Shown piece by piece: positions 56,996 through 64,000 of a stretch of 64,000 bases of DNA. Under the pieces are notes generated by a model. The model saw only the letters and a list, made by a program, of their open reading frames with translations, had not been told where the DNA came from and did not search any database. The position numbers and the translations under genes are program-made. How positions within the stretch are numbered: the first letter of the stretch is position 1; every line of letters begins with the position of its first letter. Origin of the DNA: an uncultured Lacinutrix sp. (lineage in GTDB: Bacteria > Bacteroidota > Bacteroidia > Flavobacteriales > Flavobacteriaceae); NCBI RefSeq assembly GCF_947500605.1, contig NZ_CANMSJ010000010.1, positions 1-64,000 on the forward strand, written 5' to 3'.

Positions 56996-59122
56996 TTAAG
57001 ATTGTTCTCCTTTAGCTGCTTTAATAACATCTATAGAAATATTTGAAGGTGTCTCTGCATAATGTGAAAACTCCATTGTTGAAGTTGCACGTCCTGAAGA
57101 TAATGTTCTTAATGTAGTTACATAACCAAACATCTCTGATAATGGCACAGTAGCTTTTACAGTTTTTGCACCAGCTCTATCTCCCATATCACTTACTTGA
57201 CCTCTTCTTCTATTTAAATCACCTACAATATCACCCATGTTTTCTTCTGGTGTGATAACTTCTAGCTTCATAATAGGCTCCATGATAACAGCTTTAGCAG
57301 CTTTAGCACAGTTTTTAAATCCTAATTTTGCAGCTAATTCGAAAGATAATTGATCTGAATCCACATCGTGATATGAACCATCTCTTAATGTTACTTTCAT
57401 AGCATCAACTTCGAAACCTGCTAGAGGTCCGTTAACCATTGCCATTTTAAATCCTTTTTCAATAGAAGGTATAAATTCTTTAGGAACATTACCACCTTTT
57501 ATAACAGATTCAAATTGTAATCCGATAACACCTTCATCTGCAGGTTCAACTGTAAATACAATATCAGCGAATTTACCACGACCACCAGATTGTTTTTTAT
57601 AAACTTCTCTATGATCAGCTGATTGTGTAATAGCTTCTTTATATTCAACTTGAGGTTGACCTTGATTAACTTCAACGTTAAATTCACGTCTTAAACGATC
57701 TACAATAACATCAAGGTGAAGTTCACCCATACCTGATATAATAGTTTGTCCTGAAGCTTCATCTGAACGTACTGTAAAAGTAGGATCTTCTTCAGCTAAT
57801 TTAGCTAAACCAATACCTAATTTATCTACATCTGCTTTAGTTTTAGGCTCAACCGCAATACCAATTACTGGATCAGGGAAGTCCATAGACTCTAAAACAA
57901 TAGGATGATCTTGATCTGAAAGTGTATCTCCTGTTTTGATAGATTTAAATCCAACAGCAGCTCCAATATCTCCAGCTTCTATATAATCAATTGCATTTTG
58001 CTTATTAGCATGCATTTGATAGATACGTGAGATACGTTCTTTTTTACCTGAACGATTATTTAAAACATAAGAACCAGCATCAAGACGTCCTGAATAAGCT
58101 CTAAAGAAAGCTAAACGACCTACGAAAGGATCTGTAGCAATTTTAAACGCTAAAGCAGCAAAAGGCTCCTTTACACTAGGCTTACGAATTTCTTCTTTAT
58201 CTGTATTTGGGTTAACACCAACAATACCTTCCTTATCCATTGGAGAAGGCAAGTAACGACATACAGCATCTAATAAGAACTGAACACCTTTGTTTTTAAA
58301 TGCAGAACCACAAATCATTGGAATGATTGCCATATCCATTACAGCAGCTCTAAGTGCCTTATGCACTTCTTCTTCTGTAATAGAATCTTCATCTTCCATG
58401 AATTTTTCTAAAAGATTCTCATCATAACTTGCTACTTCTTCAATTAAAAGTGCACGATATTTACGAGCTTCTTCTTTCATATCCTCAGGGATTTCGATTA
58501 CATCGAAAGTTGCTCCTTGAGTTTCATCGTGCCATACAATAGCACGGTTTTTTACTAAGTCAATAATACCTTTAAAATCTTCTTCATCACCAATGTTCAA
58601 AACAATTGGCACTGCGTTAGATTTTAACATATCTTTTACTTGCTGACAAACACCTAAAAAGTCTGATCCTTGACGGTCCATTTTATTAACGAAACCAATT
58701 CTTGGCACTTTATAGTTATCTGCTAATCTCCAGTTAGTCTCAGACTGAGGCTCAACACCATCAACTGCACTAAATAAAAAAACTAAACCATCTAATACAC
58801 GTAAAGATCTATTTACTTCTACAGTAAAATCTACGTGACCAGGAGTATCAATAATATTGAAATGATAATCCATTGTATCTGGAGTAGACTCAGCATTTTC
58901 TAATGGAAACTTCCATGTACAAGTTGTAGCTGCAGATGTAATAGTAATACCACGCTCCTGCTCTTGCTCCATCCAGTCCATTGTAGCAGCACCATCGTGT
59001 ACTTCACCAATTTTATGTGAAACTCCTGTATAATAAAGAACACGCTCTGTTGTTGTTGTTTTACCAGCATCAATATGAGCAGCAATTCCTATATTTCTTG
59101 TGAATTTTAAATCTCTTGCCAT
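56996..59122 (-). CDS. fusA: Elongation factor G
   Basis: EF-G is the GTPase that moves tRNA and mRNA through the ribosome. The 708-residue protein has the G domain with [15 protein letters not shown], the switch segment [18 protein letters not shown] and NKMD, and domains II-V with [10 protein letters not shown] and RRGQVSDMG. Its start lies 6 bases after the rpsG stop. The window has no tuf. Confidence 0.98.
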   Translation of the reverse strand: MARDLKFTRNIGIAAHIDAGKTTTTERVLYYTGVSHKIGEVHDGAATMDWMEQEQERGITITSAATTCTWKFPLENAESTPDTMDYHFNIIDTPGHVDFTVEVNRSLRVLDGLVFLFSAVDGVEPQSETNWRLADNYKVPRIGFVNKMDRQGSDFLGVCQQVKDMLKSNAVPIVLNIGDEEDFKGIIDLVKNRAIVWHDETQGATFDVIEIPEDMKEEARKYRALLIEEVASYDENLLEKFMEDEDSITEEEVHKALRAAVMDMAIIPMICGSAFKNKGVQFLLDAVCRYLPSPMDKEGIVGVNPNTDKEEIRKPSVKEPFAALAFKIATDPFVGRLAFFRAYSGRLDAGSYVLNNRSGKKERISRIYQMHANKQNAIDYIEAGDIGAAVGFKSIKTGDTLSDQDHPIVLESMDFPDPVIGIAVEPKTKADVDKLGIGLAKLAEEDPTFTVRSDEASGQTIISGMGELHLDVIVDRLRREFNVEVNQGQPQVEYKEAITQSADHREVYKKQSGGRGKFADIVFTVEPADEGVIGLQFESVIKGGNVPKEFIPSIEKGFKMAMVNGPLAGFEVDAMKVTLRDGSYHDVDSDQLSFELAAKLGFKNCAKAAKAVIMEPIMKLEVITPEENMGDIVGDLNRRRGQVSDMGDRAGAKTVKATVPLSEMFGYVTTLRTLSSGRATSTMEFSHYAETPSNISIDVIKAAKGEQS

Positions 59123-59128
59123 TTCTTA

Positions 59129-59605
59129 TTAAAATCTAAAGTGAGAGAATGCTTTGTTTGCTTCAGCCATCTTGTGAGTATCAACTCTTTTCTTAACCGC
59201 CGCTCCTTCTTCTTTAGCTGCTGCTAAAACCTCAGATGCTAAACGTTGTGCCATAGACTTTTCGTTTCTTTTTCTTGAATAACTAATTAGCCATTTCATT
59301 GCTGTAGAAACCTTACGATCTGCACGTATAGGGTTTGGAATTTGAAATGTTGCTCCACCAACTCTACGACTACGTACTTCTACGTGAGGCATAACGTTAG
59401 ACAATGCTTCTTTCCAGATTTCCAAAGCTGTTTTTTCTTCGTCTGTTTTCTTAGACTCTACGATATCTATTGCATCGTAAAATACTTTGAAAGCTACTGA
59501 CTTTTTACCATCCCACATCATCATGTTTACAAAACGAGTCACTAACTGATCGTTAAAACGAGGATCTGGCAAAAGCGGTCTTTTTTTCGCTGCTCTTTTT
59601 CTCAT
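59129..59605 (-). CDS. rpsG: 30S ribosomal protein S7
   Basis: S7 nucleates the small-subunit head. The 158-residue protein has [53 protein letters not shown] and [14 protein letters not shown] at its end. It lies 22 bases after rpsL. Confidence 0.98.
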   Translation of the reverse strand: MRKRAAKKRPLLPDPRFNDQLVTRFVNMMMWDGKKSVAFKVFYDAIDIVESKKTDEEKTALEIWKEALSNVMPHVEVRSRRVGGATFQIPNPIRADRKVSTAMKWLISYSRKRNEKSMAQRLASEVLAAAKEEGAAVKKRVDTHKMAEANKAFSHFRF

Positions 59606-59627
59606 GTCTTCTTAAAGTTTTTTAAAA

Positions 59628-60002
59628 TTACTTCTTAGGGCGTTTAGCACCATACTTAGATCTACGTTGCGTACGACCATCGACACCTGCGGTATCTAAT
59701 GCTCCACGTACAATGTGGTATCTAACTCCTGGTAAATCTTTTACCCTTCCACCTCTAACCAATACTATCGAGTGCTCTTGTAGATTGTGTCCCTCTCCAC
59801 CAATGTATGCATTAACCTCGTTACCGTTTGTTAAACGAACCCTCGCTACCTTACGCATTGCTGAGTTAGGTTTTTTTGGAGTCGTCGTATAAACACGAGT
59901 ACACACACCACGTCTTTGCGGACAAGAATCTAAAGCAGCCGATTTACTCTTCTTGGTTATTTTGGCTCTTCCTTTTCTTACTAATTGTGAAATTGTTGGC
60001 AT
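59628..60002 (-). CDS. rpsL: 30S ribosomal protein S12
   Basis: S12 is at the decoding centre. The 124-residue protein begins [20 protein letters not shown] and has [31 protein letters not shown] and [17 protein letters not shown]. The lysine of KKPNSA and the PGVRYH region are the usual sites of streptomycin resistance changes, and both read as wild type here. A good promoter lies 45 bases upstream. Confidence 0.98.
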   Translation of the reverse strand: MPTISQLVRKGRAKITKKSKSAALDSCPQRRGVCTRVYTTTPKKPNSAMRKVARVRLTNGNEVNAYIGGEGHNLQEHSIVLVRGGRVKDLPGVRYHIVRGALDTAGVDGRTQRRSKYGAKRPKK

Positions 60003-60046
60003 ATATCTTAATATATAAATTTAATTGACCTCTTTTAAGAGGGCTG

Positions 60047-60077
60047 CAAATGTAGAAATTTATTTTTGAATTTCAAA
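60047..60077 (-). promoter_or_regulatory. Promoter of the rpsL-led ribosomal cluster
   Basis: On the minus strand TTTG (60077-60074), 19 bases, then TACATTTG followed by C (60054-60047). It matches the Bacteroidota consensus exactly. It lies 44 bases before the rpsL ATG and is probably the main promoter of the whole cluster. Confidence 0.8.
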
Positions 60078-60181
60078 CCCTAATAGATTAATTTTCAATA
60101 CTTTTTTAAATTTCTCAATTTGAATATATTATATGTTTAGTTTTTCCGTTAGATTTACGCTATATAAAACAGTTTTAAATC

Positions 60182-61876
60182 GTGCAAAAATACATCACCA
60201 TCCTAATATTATTTTACTGTTTTTTTAACTCAGAATTGTTTGCTCAAAATTTAAATCTAAAAATCATCGGAGCAAATAGCTATGAAACTGAAATTATTGA
60301 TGATTTTGATTACAATAAAAATCACACAGACTATAATTCTATTTCTAATGAGGGAGATTTAATACAACAACAAATAATTGAAAATGGATACATTGAAAGT
60401 ATCCGTTATGCAAACAAAAAAATAAACGATAGTACATTTCAAATAAAATTTCAACTTAATTCAAAATATGAAAATATTGAAATAGAATATAATAAGTCAG
60501 AATTAATCGAAAACATAATAAATTCTGTTTCTGAAAAAAGTTTCGAAAATCATTTTACAGTACCATTTCTAAATATTGAAGAAACACTCCTATTAATTAA
60601 TACAAAATTGGCTAATAATGGTTTTCCATTTACAAAAACTAGACTCTCAGAAATAACCATTAAAAACAAAAATACTTTAGCTGCATACCTTATTATTGAA
60701 AAGGATGGAAAAAAGCGAAGTTTAGATAAAATCATTATTAAAGGATATGAAAAATTTCCGGAATCTTATTTAAAAAGGTTTTTAAAGATAGAGCCTGAAA
60801 AAACATTTAATATTGAAACAATAAAATCTAAACTGAATGCATTAGATAATTTACGATTTGCACAACAAACCAAAGAACCCGAAATTTTATTCACGAAAGA
60901 TTCTACATCCTTATATATATACCTCCAAAAATCACAAAGCAATACTTTTGATGGTTTTCTAGGATTTAGTACTAATGAGGAAACAAATAAAATAGATTTT
61001 AATGGCTATATAGACCTAGAGTTAAACAATAACCTTAATTACGGAGAGACTTTCAATATACTTTATAAAAGTGACGAAAGTGAGCAAAAGAATTTCGAGG
61101 CAACTATTAATATGCCTTATTTATTTTCATCTCCGATTGGCACCGAATTTTCATTAAAAATTTTAAAAAGAGATAGCTCTTTTACATCTGTAAATCAAAA
61201 AGCAAATGTATTTTACCAAATGAATTCGAAAAACAAGCTTTTTTTAGGTTTAGAAGCCACTGAATCCAGCAACCTACTAAATGAGGAAATAAACACTGAA
61301 ATACAAGACTACAAAACTAAACTTTACAATCTAAAATATGTTTTTGAAAACAGCCAAAACCGTAATTCTTTATTTCAAACTAAAAGTTTTACATCAATAG
61401 AGCTAGGTATTGGAAATCGTAAAATAAAAATAAACAGTGAAAAGCAAGAAAAATTAGAAGTTCATGCATTTCATAGCTTTTACTTAAACAACAAAAATAG
61501 CCTTTACACAAGAATAAAAGCCTCCATACTAAACTCTAATACATATCTAGAAAACGAACTCTTTAGGTTTGGCGGTATAAATTCTATTAGAGGCTTTCAG
61601 GAAAACAGCATATTAGCTAACCAATACCTAGTGTTCAACACAGAATACAGATACCATTTAAGCAACAATATATATGCACACACTATACTAGATTTCTCTA
61701 ATTTTGAAAACAAGATATCCAACATAAAAGAAAATCTTTACGGGTTTGGTTTTGGTTTTGGAGTAAAAACTAAAGCAGGATTGTTAAAATTTAATTTCGC
61801 AAACGGAAAAACAGAAGCTCAAAACTTTAAATTTTCAAACAGTAAAATCCACATCAGTTTAGTATCAATTTTCTAG
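60182..61876 (+). CDS. Short Omp85-family protein with POTRA-like N-terminus
   Basis: The 564-residue protein starts with GTG at 60182 and has a signal peptide (1-22, ending LFAQN). Up to three POTRA-like segments follow (about 24-105, 105-175 and 180-250; the last reads LDKIIIKGYEKFPESYLKRF). A C-terminal barrel runs from about 255, with the Omp85 loop-6 motif RFGGINSIRGFQENS and a last strand ending IHISLVSIF. BamA has five POTRA domains and ~750-850 residues, so this is a smaller paralogue of unknown role. It is divergent from rpsL. Confidence 0.85.
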   Translation: MQKYITILILFYCFFNSELFAQNLNLKIIGANSYETEIIDDFDYNKNHTDYNSISNEGDLIQQQIIENGYIESIRYANKKINDSTFQIKFQLNSKYENIEIEYNKSELIENIINSVSEKSFENHFTVPFLNIEETLLLINTKLANNGFPFTKTRLSEITIKNKNTLAAYLIIEKDGKKRSLDKIIIKGYEKFPESYLKRFLKIEPEKTFNIETIKSKLNALDNLRFAQQTKEPEILFTKDSTSLYIYLQKSQSNTFDGFLGFSTNEETNKIDFNGYIDLELNNNLNYGETFNILYKSDESEQKNFEATINMPYLFSSPIGTEFSLKILKRDSSFTSVNQKANVFYQMNSKNKLFLGLEATESSNLLNEEINTEIQDYKTKLYNLKYVFENSQNRNSLFQTKSFTSIELGIGNRKIKINSEKQEKLEVHAFHSFYLNNKNSLYTRIKASILNSNTYLENELFRFGGINSIRGFQENSILANQYLVFNTEYRYHLSNNIYAHTILDFSNFENKISNIKENLYGFGFGFGVKTKAGLLKFNFANGKTEAQNFKFSNSKIHISLVSIF

Positions 61877-61994
61877 CATTACTTCTTAAAAAATTCTTTT
61901 TTTTCAAAAAAAATTGAAATTTTAACCATTAATTATTGTTTTATTAACTTTTTATTATGATTTTTGACACAGACTAATTCAAATAAAATATAAA

Positions 61995-64000
61995 ATGAAA
62001 ACAAAGTTTAGTGGAATTTTAACGCTATTACTAGCGTTTGTTGTGCAACTCACGTTCGCACAAGGAAAAACAATTTCAGGTACCATCTCCGATGGAGACA
62101 ATCTACCGTTACCTGGAGTAAATGTTCTTGTTAAAGGTACTAGCAATGGTACTACAACAGATTTTGACGGTAAATATTCAATTTCAGCAAATACAGGAGA
62201 TGTTCTTGTATTCTCTTACGTTGGTAACACAGTGGAAGAGACTGTAGGTTCTGAAAGTAATATCAGCTTTATTATGCAGGAAAATGCATTAGAAGAAGTT
62301 GTAATTACAGCTCTTGGTATCAAAAGGGAGAAAAAAGAACTTGCATATCAAGCAGAATCGATAAAAAGTGACGACTTGATAACTGTTAATCCAACTACTG
62401 CCGCTCAAGGTTTAGTAGGTAAAATTTCTGGTTTACAGATTAATGTTCAGGATAACGGTGTAAACCCTTCTTCTCAAGTATTATTAAGAGGACTTCGTTC
62501 TATTGGACAAAACAATTCAGCTTTAATTGTAATTGATGGTTCTAGAGCAACTCAAGGTGCGTTTGATGATTTAAACCCGAATGATATTCAAGACATTAAC
62601 GTTCTTAAAGGTTCTACAGCTGCTGCTCTATACGGGTCAGATGCTGCAAACGGAGCTTTAATTATTACTACAAAAAAAGGTGAAAACAATTCTAAATTTA
62701 AAGTTGGTCTTAGATCTACTTCTACTTTTACTGAAGTAGCTTACATGCCAGAATTCCAAACTGAGTACGGTACGGGATGGCAAGGTGAATATGACACTAT
62801 AGAAAACACGAATTGGGGACCACGTTTTGACGGTGTTGTAAGACAAGTTGGTCCTACTTTTGCTGACGGAAGCTTTCAAGAGCTTGCTTATTCTCCAATT
62901 GAAAACAATCTTTTAGATTTCTACGAGACTGGAACAAATTTTCAAAACACTGTTTATTTTAGTGGTGGTGATGAAAATAGCAAGTTTTACATGTCTTTAG
63001 GTGATCAAAAATCTGAAGGTATTGTAAAGAGAGATGAGTACAATAGAACTACAATAAGAGTAAATGCTTCTCAGAAATTAGGAGATGTTGAATTATCTTT
63101 AAACTCAAGTTTCTTTAGAGACAAAACTAATGTTGTAGGTGGATCTATTGGATCTCAAGACAGACCTTTATACTGGTTCGTACTTAACACACCAGCAAAC
63201 ATTCCATTATCATCTTATTCTGATTGGAGAAATGATTTATACGCATCTCCAGATGGTTACTTTAACGGATACTACCAAAACCCTTACTGGGCAATTGACA
63301 CTAACAGAGATACAGATCGTACTAATAGAGTTAACGGTAACATCCAAGCATCTTGGGAAGCTGCAGAATGGTTAAATATTACTGCTCGTTTTGGATTAAA
63401 CAATGCTTCTGGTACTGGTAAAAACTACAGAGCTGTACAAAACTATACTGGCGATTATACAAGACCTGATGCTGTTTCTTCTTTTGTTACAGATAGTGAA
63501 TTCCAATCTACTATTTATACAACTGATTTAATTGCTAATGCAGATTTTAACTTATCAGAGGATTTTACATTAAAAGCTATTGTTGGTGCTACTAACTATA
63601 CTTCTAAGTTTAGAAATAGTACTCTTACTGCAAACAACTTAAGTATTCAAGGTTTTTATGATATTTCTAATGGTACAGGAGAATTAGCTGCAACAGTTGA
63701 TGAAACTCAATCTAGAACATATGGTTTCTTTGGAGAAGCTACTATAGGATACAAAAAATTCTTATACTTAACAGCTTCAGGAAGACAAGATTACACATCT
63801 ACTCTTTCTCCTGAAAACAACAGTTATTTCTACCCAGCAATTGGTGTTTCATTTGTAGCATCGGATGCATTTCCAGCAATAAAGGACGGACCTATTGATT
63901 TACTTAAAGTTTCTGCAAATAACTCTACGGTATATAACGATTTACCTATCTACCAAATTAATGAGCGTTTTCAACAATCTGCTTCTTTCCCATTCGGAAC
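61995..64000 (+). CDS. SusC/RagA-type TonB-linked outer-membrane protein, 3' end cut off by window edge
   Basis: An ATG at 61995 opens a frame that runs to the window end (668 codons). It has a signal peptide (1-23, ending LTFAQG) and a carboxypeptidase-regulatory-like domain (about 25-105: ISGTISDGDNLPLPGVNV and LVKGTSNGTTTDFDGKY). The SusC signature ALEEVVITALGI (a TonB box region) comes next. A plug domain follows (about 118-230: GLQINVQDNGVNPSSQVLLRG and GSTAAALYGSDAANGALIITTKKG), then barrel strands. SusC proteins import oligosaccharides or peptides with a SusD lipoprotein, which would lie just past the window. The substrate is unknown. Confidence 0.95.
   Translation, partial: MKTKFSGILTLLLAFVVQLTFAQGKTISGTISDGDNLPLPGVNVLVKGTSNGTTTDFDGKYSISANTGDVLVFSYVGNTVEETVGSESNISFIMQENALEEVVITALGIKREKKELAYQAESIKSDDLITVNPTTAAQGLVGKISGLQINVQDNGVNPSSQVLLRGLRSIGQNNSALIVIDGSRATQGAFDDLNPNDIQDINVLKGSTAAALYGSDAANGALIITTKKGENNSKFKVGLRSTSTFTEVAYMPEFQTEYGTGWQGEYDTIENTNWGPRFDGVVRQVGPTFADGSFQELAYSPIENNLLDFYETGTNFQNTVYFSGGDENSKFYMSLGDQKSEGIVKRDEYNRTTIRVNASQKLGDVELSLNSSFFRDKTNVVGGSIGSQDRPLYWFVLNTPANIPLSSYSDWRNDLYASPDGYFNGYYQNPYWAIDTNRDTDRTNRVNGNIQASWEAAEWLNITARFGLNNASGTGKNYRAVQNYTGDYTRPDAVSSFVTDSEFQSTIYTTDLIANADFNLSEDFTLKAIVGATNYTSKFRNSTLTANNLSIQGFYDISNGTGELAATVDETQSRTYGFFGEATIGYKKFLYLTASGRQDYTSTLSPENNSYFYPAIGVSFVASDAFPAIKDGPIDLLKVSANNSTVYNDLPIYQINERFQQSASFPFG

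Noticed and set aside
63139-63375. A 78-codon frame inside the SusC gene
   Set aside because: It is an out-of-frame shadow of the receptor reading frame, rich in T, L and Q, with no separate start signal.

Overview
The window is AT-rich chromosomal DNA from a member of the Flavobacteriaceae (Bacteroidota). The evidence is consistent. There are type IX secretion (T9SS) substrates with a C-terminal sorting domain and a SusC-type TonB-linked receptor. There is a FecI/FecR/TonB-receptor signalling operon with a C-terminal DUF4974 module, a fused SecDF, and promoters of the Bacteroidota type (TTG or TTTG, about 17-19 bases, then TAnnTTTG). The ribosomal-protein cluster runs rpsL-rpsG-fusA-rpsJ with no tuf. 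Genus cannot be fixed by reading alone. No tRNA, rRNA, transposase, prophage or CRISPR array was seen.

Layout. 1-3949 (minus): the 5' part of a giant modular secreted protein and a small secreted protein just upstream of it. 4212-9336 (plus): folE, cysS, yidD, then a tightly overlapping lgt / DUF192 lipoprotein / hydrolase trio flanked by two inverted copies of an intergenic repeat. 9526-21373 (minus): secDF, a lipoprotein, mdh, a DUF6588-like protein, gyrB, a 2OG-Fe(II) oxygenase, asnB and queE, mostly separate units with their own hairpin terminators. 21482-28060 (plus): a C1q-like secreted protein, a HerA-like ATPase, a lipoprotein, a YitT membrane protein, a cupin, a second hydrolase, an RluF-type pseudouridine synthase and a VOC protein. 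28046-31206 (minus): a YwaF-like membrane protein, folD and ffh. 31618-36606 (plus): ECF sigma factor, FecR anti-sigma factor, TonB receptor and a T9SS-exported M28 peptidase, followed by an AlkD-like protein. 37506-60002 (minus): a DDAH-like hydrolase, gltA, eno, carA, then the combined alpha, spc, S10 and str clusters (rplQ back to rpsL). 60182-64000 (plus): a short Omp85-family protein and the 5' two-thirds of a SusC/RagA receptor that runs off the window.

How the parts work together. The ribosomal block carries translation (30S and 50S proteins, EF-G, IF-1), transcription (rpoA) and membrane insertion (SecY); SecDF, Ffh, Lgt and YidD elsewhere complete an export theme. The surface and secreted proteins depend on that route plus T9SS. 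Inside the ribosomal block, a terminator-like hairpin followed at once by a promoter separates rpsD-rpoA-rplQ from the genes upstream. Another terminator-like hairpin lies between rpsJ and rplC.

Most of the window is conserved housekeeping sequence. The observations most worth checking are the possible leaderless genes (a -7 box 4-6 bases before the start codon), the hairpins inside the ribosomal cluster, the sigma/anti-sigma/receptor/peptidase module, the lipoprotein beside secDF that resembles a SecD periplasmic segment, the two palindromic or repeat families around yidD-lgt, and the four-fold repeat in the giant surface protein. I did not find an obviously new multi-gene system; the best candidates for new biology are regulatory.
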